Assembly (NCBI GenBank): GCA_937958475.1
Contig: CALFXR010000108.1
Location: 1-15,592, forward strand
Source of the DNA: an uncultured Mesorhizobium sp.
GTDB lineage: Bacteria; Pseudomonadota; Alphaproteobacteria; Rhizobiales; Rhizobiaceae
Reading direction: 5' to 3'
Length of the DNA stretch: 15,592 nucleotides
The first letter of the stretch is position 1. Every line of letters begins with the position of its first letter. Of the stretch, positions 7,963 to 14,146 are shown piece by piece. The translations under genes and the position numbers were made by a program. The notes beneath the pieces are model-generated. The model was not told where the DNA came from. It was given only the letters and a program-made list of their open reading frames with translations, and made no database searches.

Positions 7963-8766
7963 CTAGCCGACCCGCTCCATCAGCGCCATGGCGCCCTGCG
8001 GGGCGCGGATCTTGCCCTCGTGGATGATGTAGACGAAGACGTCGCGCGGCGCCTTTTCTGGCGCATCGTCGGGCACGATGCGCGGCAGGTCGGCGGGCTG
8101 GCCGCCGGCGGCCCACTCCTTCGCCCGTTCCGCCCAGCGGTCGAGCGCCGCCGCCTCATAGGCCGTCGGCACCGTGTCCTCGCCCTTCTGCAGGCGGGCG
8201 TAGACGAAGCCGGCGGTCACGTCGGCGAACTCCGGATAGTCGTGGTGGTGGGCATAGCAGATGGCGACGCCGTGCTTCTTCGCCAGCGCGACGAATTCCG
8301 GCACGCCGAACGAGGCGTGGCGCACTTCCAGCACGTGGCGGAGCGGCAGGCCGTCCTGGCGTTCCGGCAGCAGGTCGAGGAAGGCGGCGAAATCGTCCGG
8401 CTCGAACTTCTTGGTGTTGGCGAACTGCCAGACGATCGGGCCGAGCTTGTCGCCGAGCTCGGAAATGCCGGATGTCAGGAACCGCGTCATCGACTCTTGC
8501 GCCGACGCCAGCACCTTGCGGTTGGTGACGAAGCGGTTTGCCTTCAGCGAAAAGACGAAATCGTCGGGCGTCTCCGCCGCCCAGCCGGCGAAGACCGGCG
8601 GCTTGAAGGTCGAATAGTAGGTGCCGTTGACCTCGATGGTCGGCACCTGCCGCGAGGCGAATTCGAGCTGCCGCTTCTTCGGCAGCTTCTCCGGATAGAA
8701 CGTGCCTTCCCACGGCTCGAAGGTCCAGCCGCCCATGCCGGCGCGGATTTTTCCGGTGTTGTCCAT
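7963..8766 (-). CDS. DUF72 (YecE-like) family protein
   Basis: This TIM-barrel-like DUF72 protein has no established biochemical role. Family signatures include IRAGMGGWTFEPWEGTFYP near the N-terminus, EVNGTYYSTFK, FSLKANRFVTN, LGPIVWQFANTKKF and the late VFVYIIHEGKIRAP. The start chosen is ATG at 8764-8766 (MDNTGKIRAG), which places the conserved segment about 8 residues in, as in relatives; its ribosome site is weak (GGA). A longer in-frame ATG at 8806-8808 adds 14 residues with a GAGG only two bases ahead, and remains possible. The gene ends 6 bases from the end of the convergent CxxCH gene, with no obvious shared terminator. Confidence 0.9.
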   Translation of the reverse strand: MDNTGKIRAGMGGWTFEPWEGTFYPEKLPKKRQLEFASRQVPTIEVNGTYYSTFKPPVFAGWAAETPDDFVFSLKANRFVTNRKVLASAQESMTRFLTSGISELGDKLGPIVWQFANTKKFEPDDFAAFLDLLPERQDGLPLRHVLEVRHASFGVPEFVALAKKHGVAICYAHHHDYPEFADVTAGFVYARLQKGEDTVPTAYEAAALDRWAERAKEWAAGGQPADLPRIVPDDAPEKAPRDVFVYIIHEGKIRAPQGAMALMERVG

Positions 8767-8846
8767 TGCGATGTCCGAATTTCGGGGCGACCGTGGCAAG
8801 TCTAACATCGCCTCGTTGGGGGGCCAGCGCGAACCGCGTCGCCGGC

Positions 8847-9155
8847 CTACTCTCCTGACATTTTGCCCGAAGGATCGTCGCCCGACGGCCGCGTGTCGGC
8901 GCCCTCCACGGGCGCGGCGGGTTCGATCTGCGGGTCGGCAAACGGCCCCCGATAGTCGCCGCCGTCCGGCGAGGGCTGCAGGCTGCCGGCGCGGACCTTG
9001 ACCGCGAACAGCCGGTTCTGTGTGTCGAGCGGGACGATGCCGTAGTCGCGGTCGATGTCGGAAGCGGCGACTCCCAGCTGGACCGCGGCGAGCTCGAGCG
9101 TCATCGGCTCGCTCCCGCCGCGCACGGTCATCAACGCTGCGCGTTCTTCCGCCAT
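8847..9155 (-). CDS. Small protein resembling the N-terminal segment of the adjacent S8 peptidase
   Basis: This 102-residue protein lies 25 bases after the S8 peptidase gene, in the same direction, with an AGGA about 9 bases before the ATG; it is likely co-transcribed with the peptidase. Its core reads SDIDRDYGIVPLDTQNRLFAVKVRA and then FADPQIEP (72-79). The neighbouring peptidase has FAVRAML (73-79) followed by FADPVIEP (97-104). The two motifs are 22 and 24 residues apart respectively, so the small protein looks like a detached homologue of the peptidase's N-terminal region. It has no signal peptide or membrane segment, and the tail is acidic and low in complexity. I recall similar small rhizobial proteins only as hypothetical. 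An inhibitory or chaperone role toward the peptidase is inference. Confidence 0.8.
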   Translation of the reverse strand: MAEERAALMTVRGGSEPMTLELAAVQLGVAASDIDRDYGIVPLDTQNRLFAVKVRAGSLQPSPDGGDYRGPFADPQIEPAAPVEGADTRPSGDDPSGKMSGE

Positions 9156-9180
9156 CCCGTCATCCTAGCGCATTTCCGGC

Positions 9181-10524
9181 TCAAACGCCGAAACTCTGGG
9201 CGGTGGCCAGCGGATCCAGATAGCCGTGGCCATAGTCTCCGTTCCATGTCGTCTGCCCCGCCGGTTTGCGCGCCGTCGCCATCAGCTGGCTGAACAGATT
9301 TGCCGTCGGCAGGGTGGAGGACGGCAGCTTGGTACGCAGCGCAGCGACGCAGCCCGCCGCCACGGGGCAGGCCGTCGAGGTTCCGCTGTCGGGAGAGCCG
9401 GCGCCGAACGCCTCCGAACCGAGGAAATGCGTGTAGGACGTCAGGTCCGGCTTGTTCTGGAACATTCCCGCGATCGACGGCCCCTGGGACGAATAGCCCA
9501 CCCGCAGGTCGTTGGTGTCGCAACCGGCGAGGGTGAGGACTTCGGGAAGCGCGCTCGACCCCATGATGGCGCCGGTCACCCGCCCGCTGCAACGCATGTC
9601 GGCGCACTGGGCGCCGCAATTGCCGGCGGCGAAGAGGATGTCGACATCGGTCCCCGCCAGCGTGCCGATCACGAGGTTGAACGGATGGCGTGGATTGTCG
9701 CAGAAGCGGCCAGGATGACCGGCGGGGAAATCCCAGCTCGGATGGAAGATGCCCCAGCTGTTGTTGAGCACGAGGGATTTGTACCGCCGCAGGCCGCCGG
9801 CGGCGAAGGCCACGGCCCAGGAGCCGAGGACGTGCGAGAACGCGGCGAGCGCGACCGACAGCGTCCCGCCCATCGACGAGCCCCCCGGCGCGTTGTTGCG
9901 CAGGATCGGGAAATCGAGAAGGGTCGCATTCGGCGCCGCGATCAGGGCGTCGTAGGCGCACATCGTGCCGTGGTGGACCGGATGCTGGAACGGCAGTGTC
10001 GTCGAGCCGGGGACCGTCCAGGAGTTCGCCGCGTCGATGCGCGGCATGAAGCCGAGCTTGTTCCTGAGGTGGGTCAGGTTGATGCCGGTGTCCATCACCG
10101 CGATCGCGACGTCGGTCCCGTCCATGCCGCGGCCGGCGAGGGTCGCCACTCCAAGATGCTTCGCGACGAGCGCGGCGTCGCCGACCGGCGGCGTGCCTCC
10201 GCATGTCAGGAATGGCTCGATCACGGGATCGGCGAACAGCGGCCGTCCGTCGACCTGTTCGGGAATGGCCTGCGGGTCTTCGACTTCCAGCATGGCGCGC
10301 ACGGCGAAGCTCTGCGAGGTGGCCGGACCCATCGAATCCACCGACATCTCGCCCATGCGGCCCGTGCCGAGGGGGATCGCCGGAATGGTAGGATCGAGGC
10401 GCATGCCCTGCGGCAGCGCGGCCTGGGTGAACGGGATCGTCGGTGCGCGGGCCTCCAGCGCGGCGGCGGCGGATTCGACGAGCGGTTCCTGGCTTCCGAG
10501 TATGGTGATGACAGGTATCTGCAT
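9181..10524 (-). CDS. S8 (subtilisin-like) serine peptidase
   Basis: This 447-residue serine endopeptidase keeps all four key residues. Asp145 is in AIAVMDTGIN, His185 in HHGTMCAYD, oxyanion Asn302 in AAGNCGAQC, and nucleophile Ser383 in DSGTSTACPVAAG. Residues 1 to about 120 precede the catalytic domain and look like a prodomain or regulatory segment (FAVRAML, LFADPVIEP). There is no signal peptide, so it may act in the cytoplasm or leave by another route. The start is fixed by AGGGAGG six bases before the ATG at 10522-10524. A longer reading to 10815 is open but has no such site, and its extra residues look unlike a conserved domain. It is followed closely by the small prodomain-like gene. 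The substrate is unknown. Confidence 0.93.
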   Translation of the reverse strand: MQIPVITILGSQEPLVESAAAALEARAPTIPFTQAALPQGMRLDPTIPAIPLGTGRMGEMSVDSMGPATSQSFAVRAMLEVEDPQAIPEQVDGRPLFADPVIEPFLTCGGTPPVGDAALVAKHLGVATLAGRGMDGTDVAIAVMDTGINLTHLRNKLGFMPRIDAANSWTVPGSTTLPFQHPVHHGTMCAYDALIAAPNATLLDFPILRNNAPGGSSMGGTLSVALAAFSHVLGSWAVAFAAGGLRRYKSLVLNNSWGIFHPSWDFPAGHPGRFCDNPRHPFNLVIGTLAGTDVDILFAAGNCGAQCADMRCSGRVTGAIMGSSALPEVLTLAGCDTNDLRVGYSSQGPSIAGMFQNKPDLTSYTHFLGSEAFGAGSPDSGTSTACPVAAGCVAALRTKLPSSTLPTANLFSQLMATARKPAGQTTWNGDYGHGYLDPLATAQSFGV

Positions 10525-10908
10525 GACGACCTCCCTCTTGCAGTATTCACTCGACTGACAGGGAGCCGTCACCGGTACCCGACTTTCCAGTCCGAGATAC
10601 TGACGATAGAACCAATAGTATAAGTTGTAGTAAAATGCAACTACTGGTTTAAGGAGTCTGCGAAGTCGATCTGCCTGAGCGGAGAGGCGGGGCAAAATAC
10701 GGGGCATGGCGCGCAGACGCGCAAAGATCACGACGACGAATTGCTTGGCTATGACATTTACTGCCTGCGCCGACGCCGGCATCGCGGACCCCGGCATCCT
10801 GTCCAGGCGGGGCATCGCGCAGATGCCTCCGACAGCCTGCCTGCTTTGCTGTCGAACGTGTCGACGAAGGCCCCGAACACACGCCCACCGTCTCCGGCGG
10901 GTGAACGC
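10525..10908. other. Intergenic region upstream of the S8 peptidase
   Basis: No gene is convincing in these 384 bases. Most is GC-rich, but 10605-10655 is a conspicuous AT-rich island. On the minus strand it carries a TATACT -10-like hexamer (10617-10622), though no matching -35 at 17 bases. It also carries an interrupted dyad: arms at 10610-10627 and 10638-10649, where AACCAGTAGTTG faces CAACT..ACT..GGTT. It is the likeliest promoter region for the peptidase gene and would leave a leader of about 85 bases. Confidence 0.45.
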
Positions 10909-11535
10909 TCACGCCGGCGGGATGAAAGGCTGCGCGATCTCGACGAAGACCGGCATCGCCTCAAGCCGGGCGCAGTGAGCGGCGAGCGCGGGGTAGGGGG
11001 CGAGGTCGGCGAGGTCGGGGTGCGATTCGCGCATGTGGCGCACGGAGGCGGCCACCGCGATGTCTGCGTGGCCGATCCGCTCGCCGAACCAGTAGGGGCC
11101 CGGCCGCACGGCGCGGTCGGCTTCCAGCGCGGTCAGCGTGTCGCGGATCTGCCTCTCGCAGCGTTCGGCCCAGGTTTGCGAGGCCGTCTCGTGCAGGCGC
11201 TTCTCGTAGAACAGCGCGACCGCCTTGTCGGCGAGCCCGGCGGCGAGCGCGGTGACCTTCATCGCCCGGCGCCGCGCCGGCTCTTCGCGCGGATGGAGTG
11301 CGGCGTCCGCCGGCACGAGGCCGTCGATGTGGTCGAGGATCGAGGCGCTGTCGACGACGACGTCGCCGTCGTCGAGCACCAGCGTCGGCACGCGCGTCAG
11401 CGGATTGTAGGCGCGGATCCTGTCGGCGTCGCCGAACACCGACCACGGCCGGTGCTCGAAGGGGATGCCGTAGAGCCGGAGCGCGATGCCGACGCGGCGG
11501 ACGAAGGAGGAATCGTACTGGCCGATCAGGATCAT
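10909..11535 (-). CDS. Glutathione S-transferase family protein
   Basis: This 208-residue cytosolic GST has an N-terminal thioredoxin-like domain and an all-helical C-terminal domain. The likely catalytic serine is S9 or S10 in QYDSSFVRRV. The glutathione site has cis-Pro50 in TRVPTLVLDDG and the D62-S63 pair (DSASILDHI), where many relatives have E-S. The C domain has the usual late GERIGHADIAVAA segment, the family's helix-capping Asp region. A GAGG lies 7 bases before the ATG. It is 69 bases after the XRE regulator gene, in the same direction, so may be co-transcribed with it. Substrate unknown; such proteins detoxify electrophiles or act as disulfide reductases. Confidence 0.93.
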   Translation of the reverse strand: MILIGQYDSSFVRRVGIALRLYGIPFEHRPWSVFGDADRIRAYNPLTRVPTLVLDDGDVVVDSASILDHIDGLVPADAALHPREEPARRRAMKVTALAAGLADKAVALFYEKRLHETASQTWAERCERQIRDTLTALEADRAVRPGPYWFGERIGHADIAVAASVRHMRESHPDLADLAPYPALAAHCARLEAMPVFVEIAQPFIPPA

Positions 11536-11604
11536 GGAATGCCTCGCCGCAAACTTGTCGGGGTCCGCCGTCCGCGAATCGCCGCCGCTACACCCGGCGC
11601 ATAG

Positions 11605-11988
11605 TCAGCGGCGCGCGCCGATGCGCGCAAGGTCGCTCTGCAGCCGATCGATCAGCTGCCCGGTCTCGCTGTGCAGCGCCACGAGCCTTTCCAGCTGGCC
11701 GGCGATGGCCTCGGCGGTGATTTCGGCCTCGCGCTCGACCGGCGCCATGCCGATGCCATGGAGGAGCCACGACAGGCTGACGCCGAGCAGGCCGGCGAGC
11801 GTATTCATGCGGTGGGCGCCGGGCTGCGAGCGGTCGCACTCCCAGGCGTTGATGGTCGCGACCTTGACGCCGAGCCGCCAGGCCAGTTCCTTCACCGACA
11901 GCGCCGCCGCTTCGCGCGCGCGGGACAGTCGTCCGCCAATCGTGTCCAAGTCCTGGATTCCGTCGTAGATGTTCGCGGTGTCGGGCAC
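11605..11988 (-). CDS. XRE-family helix-turn-helix transcriptional regulator
   Basis: This is a 127-residue protein. An XRE/Cro-type HTH lies at about residues 18-77 (IGGRLSRAREAAALSVKELA, INAWECDRSQPGAHRM, LAGLLGVSLSWLLHG). A helical, probably coiled-coil tail follows at 95-125 and could serve dimerisation. The start is GTG at 11986-11988, because a full AGGAGG (11997-12002 on the complement) lies 8 bases ahead. The ATG at 12049-12051 lacks such a site and adds residues outside the domain. The targets are unknown. The neighbouring 345-base spacer with an inverted repeat and tandem 10-mers is the obvious place to look for its operator. Confidence 0.9.
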   Translation of the reverse strand: MPDTANIYDGIQDLDTIGGRLSRAREAAALSVKELAWRLGVKVATINAWECDRSQPGAHRMNTLAGLLGVSLSWLLHGIGMAPVEREAEITAEAIAGQLERLVALHSETGQLIDRLQSDLARIGARR

Positions 11989-12120
11989 CCGGTCCACCTC
12001 CTGTATCGTTGCGTGAGACGCGGCGAATGCCGCCGGGCGAACATGGTGCATATGGCCCCGAAGCGCAAGAAATCATCTGCAATCCGGCAGAAAGGCTGCG
12101 CAACCGGGCAAAAATACTAG

Positions 12121-12151
12121 GAAGTCGCGCAGGAGACGTACGAGCGACTTC
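12121..12151. promoter_or_regulatory. 8-bp perfect inverted repeat, candidate operator
   Basis: GAAGTCGC (12121-12128) and GCGACTTC (12144-12151) are exact reverse complements separated by 15 bases. They lie in the divergent spacer 133 bases upstream of the XRE start codon. Arms centred 23 bases apart suit a dimeric regulator binding two turns of DNA. Assignment to the neighbouring XRE protein is inference. Confidence 0.4.
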
Positions 12152-12186
12152 GCGCCGATTCGCGCCGATTCGCGCCGATTCGCGCC
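12149..12186. repeat. Tandem 10-bp repeat, 3.8 copies
   Basis: The unit TTCGCGCCGA is repeated exactly at 12149, 12159 and 12169, with a partial fourth copy (TTCGCGCC) at 12179. The period is close to one helical turn, and the first copy overlaps the right arm of the inverted repeat. It may be a slippage-prone tract or a phased protein-binding array. Confidence 0.85.
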
Positions 12187-12333
12187 AGTGCCCGCCACAT
12201 CCTCGCCTCTTTCACGCGCTCGACTGGCGGACAGGCTAGGCGACGCCTCAAGAGAAGTTGCGCGTGCCGGTGTTTTCCGCGGCGCGGGCTTCTGCTAGAT
12301 TCGGGCGACGGCCTGTCGGCTTATGGGGGTAAG

Positions 12334-13134
12334 ATGACGGATTCTTCGGATTTTCACGAGCGTCTCCACGGGCGTTCCTTCGCGCGCATGGACCGGCGCG
12401 CCTTTATCGGCGGGGTCGGCGCGATGGGGCTGGCGGGCGCGCTGCCGGCCGCCGCGCAGACGCCGCGCTCGAACACGGCGGTGCCCTCCTTCGCCGGGCC
12501 GGCGAGCCTCTATGCGGCGGTCACCGACGGCGGCCACAAGCTGCCGGCGATCCCCTACGAGAAGCTCGACAAGCGCTTCCTGCGCCAGGTGGTGATCGAT
12601 CCGAGCCTGTCGAAGCCCGGCACGATCGTCGTCGATTCGAATGCCAAGTTCCTCTATTTCGTCGTCGAGAACGGCAAGGCGGTGCGCTACGGGGTGAGCC
12701 TCGGCAAGGCCGGCTTCGAATGGGTCGGCAGCGCCAACGTCGAATACAAGAAGGCGTGGCCGATCTGGACGCCGCCGCCGGAGATGATCGAGCGCAAGCC
12801 GGAACTGGCGCAATATGCCAACGGCATGCCGCCCGGCCCGAAGAGCCCGCTCGGCGCGCGCGCGCTCTACCTGTTCAGGAACGGCCAGGACACGATGTAC
12901 CGGCTGCACGGCACGCCGGAATGGAGCTCGATCGGCAAGAACGCCTCGTCGGGCTGCGTGCGCATGCTCAACCAGGACGTCATCGACCTCTACAGCCGCG
13001 TCAGCGGGCTGACCCCGGTGCATGTGCGTCACTCGATGTATCTCGGCGCCGACATGGCCGGCGGGAACTCGTCGAAGCCGACGACGGAGCCGATCGACGC
13101 GGGGGTTCCGGAGGGAGCGGAGAAGGTGGAGTAG
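12334..13134 (+). CDS. L,D-transpeptidase (YkuD domain), exported
   Basis: This 266-residue protein has a YkuD catalytic domain in its C-terminal half. The signature HGTPEWSSIGKNASSGCVRM contains His192 and the nucleophile Cys208. Such enzymes form 3-3 peptidoglycan cross-links or attach proteins to peptidoglycan in the periplasm. Export is supported by a Tat-like signal beginning near residue 19: DRRAFIGG followed by a hydrophobic stretch and probable cleavage after LPAAAQ. The ATG at 12334 was chosen because GGGGG lies 4-5 bases ahead. An internal ATG at 12388 would start directly at the Tat motif but has no ribosome site. The family is expanded in Hyphomicrobiales, many of which rely on LD-cross-links. 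It stands alone, with no operon partner. Confidence 0.95.
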   Translation: MTDSSDFHERLHGRSFARMDRRAFIGGVGAMGLAGALPAAAQTPRSNTAVPSFAGPASLYAAVTDGGHKLPAIPYEKLDKRFLRQVVIDPSLSKPGTIVVDSNAKFLYFVVENGKAVRYGVSLGKAGFEWVGSANVEYKKAWPIWTPPPEMIERKPELAQYANGMPPGPKSPLGARALYLFRNGQDTMYRLHGTPEWSSIGKNASSGCVRMLNQDVIDLYSRVSGLTPVHVRHSMYLGADMAGGNSSKPTTEPIDAGVPEGAEKVE

Positions 13135-13174
13135 GGGGGATTCACCCTCGGGGAGCCATGGCGGGTGCGCTCTG

Positions 13175-13203
13175 TTGTTCTTAGCTAGGTTTCTAGCTAT
13201 ATT
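13175..13203 (+). promoter_or_regulatory. Promoter of the antitoxin-toxin operon (TTGTTC-N17-TATATT)
   Basis: A -35-like TTGTTC (13175-13180) and a -10-like TATATT (13198-13203) are separated by exactly 17 bases. The start point predicted from this pair falls at about 13210, the A of the antitoxin ATG. The operator lies between and over these elements. Confidence 0.5.
13182..13199. promoter_or_regulatory. Palindromic operator for antitoxin autoregulation
   Basis: TAGCTAG (13182-13188) and CTAGCTA (13193-13199) are perfect inverted arms around a GTTT spacer. Each arm contains the palindrome TAGCTA, and the two copies are 12 bases apart. It sits between the -35 and -10 elements, where Phd/YefM-type antitoxins typically bind short palindromes to repress their own operon. 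Confidence 0.6.
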
Positions 13204-13209
13204 TTGTTG

Positions 13210-13761
13210 ATGGTCACCATCAACATGCACGACGCCAAGACCCAACTGTCGGACCTCGTCGCGCGCGCCGAGGCGGGGGAGGAGATCGTCATCGCCCGGC
13301 GCAACAAGCCGGCGGTGCGGCTGGTGCGTGTGGAGGTCGTAGCGCCGTCGCCGCGTCCACGCCGCGTGCCCGGCGCGCTCGCGCATCTCGCAAGCCATCC
13401 GCCTCCCGATTACGAGCGCATCTTCGAGCATGCGCCGGACGACTACATCAGCAAGGAAGACATCGCAGCCTATTACCGCAAACATCCCGAGGAGTGGGGC
13501 GAGATGCGGGGCATGGTCGGCTTCGGCGAGGACAAGCAGTCGGACTACGATGCCGGCGCGCTTCGCCGGGCGGTGGAGGCGGGCCGGGAATACACCATCA
13601 TGCGCGACGGCAAGCCGGTGGCGAAAGTGGTTCCCGTCGAACGGAAATCACGCGGCTGGGGCGCCTGGGAAGGCCGCTACCAGTTGCCGGACTCGTTCTT
13701 CGACCCGTTGCCGGAAGAGGAGCTGAGCGCGTGGGACGGTTCGGATGAACCTGCTGCTTGA
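13210..13761 (+). CDS. Phd/YefM-family antitoxin with duplicated Phd-like segment
   Basis: This 183-residue protein is about twice the usual Phd length. Residues 1-42 are a classic Phd DNA-binding domain (MVTINMHDAKTQLSDLV, EAGEEIVIARRNKPAVRLV). Residues 123-144 repeat its second half (EAGREYTIMRDGKPVAKVVPVE): 11 of 22 positions match residues 21-42 without a gap. The end, LPDSFFDPLPEEELSAWDG, resembles the toxin-binding tail of PIN-associated Phd antitoxins. The middle (43-110) is not recognised. The start is the ATG at 13210, which gives the family's N-terminus; the TTG codons just before it would add only two residues. No Shine-Dalgarno is seen and the promoter places the transcript start at this ATG. 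It overlaps the PIN toxin gene by 17 bases and should neutralise that toxin. Confidence 0.9.
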   Translation: MVTINMHDAKTQLSDLVARAEAGEEIVIARRNKPAVRLVRVEVVAPSPRPRRVPGALAHLASHPPPDYERIFEHAPDDYISKEDIAAYYRKHPEEWGEMRGMVGFGEDKQSDYDAGALRRAVEAGREYTIMRDGKPVAKVVPVERKSRGWGAWEGRYQLPDSFFDPLPEEELSAWDGSDEPAA

Positions 13762-14134
13762 TACGCATGCGCTGCTCTGGCTGCTCCTGAAGGACAGGCG
13801 GCTGCCGCGCGTGACGGCGCTGACGATCGTGGACCCGGCCAACGCCGTTTTCGTCAGCTCGATCAGCGGCTTCGAGATCGCGACCAAGGTCAGCCTCGGC
13901 AAGCTGCCCGGCGCCGAATGGATCTCGCGGGCGTTTGTTACCCTCTGCGCCGACTTCGACTTCATCGAGCTGCCGGTCAACAGCGCCCATGCGGTGATGG
14001 CCGGGGAGTTCAGGCTGGTTCACAAGGACCCGTTCGATCGCGTGCTGGCGGCACAGGCGATCGTCGAGGGGTTCGGACTGGTGACGGACGATCGGGCGAT
14101 GGAGGCGCTGGGGGTCACGCGGGTGTGGGGGTGA
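13745..14134 (+). CDS. PIN-domain toxin (VapC-like ribonuclease)
   Basis: This 129-residue PIN-domain protein belongs to a type II toxin-antitoxin pair. PIN toxins are metal-dependent RNases that cut tRNA or rRNA and stop translation. The acidic set is complete: Asp6 in LLLDTHALLW, Glu44 in ISGFEIATK, Asp95 and Asp98 in HKDPFDRVLAAQA, and Asp115/Asp116 in LVTDDRAM, so the toxin looks active. The start ATG lies inside the antitoxin gene with GGGACGG ahead, giving translational coupling. Its partner is of Phd type rather than VapB type, a common combination for this PIN subgroup. It ends 12 bases from the convergent PD-(D/E)XK-like gene. Confidence 0.95.
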   Translation: MNLLLDTHALLWLLLKDRRLPRVTALTIVDPANAVFVSSISGFEIATKVSLGKLPGAEWISRAFVTLCADFDFIELPVNSAHAVMAGEFRLVHKDPFDRVLAAQAIVEGFGLVTDDRAMEALGVTRVWG

Positions 14135-14146
14135 GTATCCACACAA

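Larger units (their letters stand above)
11989..12333. other. Divergent intergenic region between XRE regulator and L,D-transpeptidase
   Basis: No gene is supported here. The region should contain promoters for both flanking genes, but no clear -35/-10 pair was found for either. It contains an 8-bp inverted repeat and a tandem 10-mer block (both listed separately) that together span 12121-12186. Confidence 0.5.

Noticed and set aside
10525..10815. N-terminal extension of the S8 peptidase by 97 residues, including an aromatic YYNLYYWFYRQY stretch
   Set aside because: The AGGGAGG six bases before the ATG at 10522-10524 fixes the start. The extension corresponds to the AT-rich promoter-like island.
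11989..12051. ATG start of the XRE regulator at 12049-12051
   Set aside because: The GTG at 11986-11988 has a perfect AGGAGG at 8 bases, which would otherwise lie inside the coding region.
12149..12186. CRISPR array
   Set aside because: The 10-base units are directly abutting, with no spacers, and are too short for CRISPR repeats.
12295..13485. 396-aa open frame on the minus strand
   Set aside because: It is antisense to the L,D-transpeptidase and antitoxin genes, both secure by motif.
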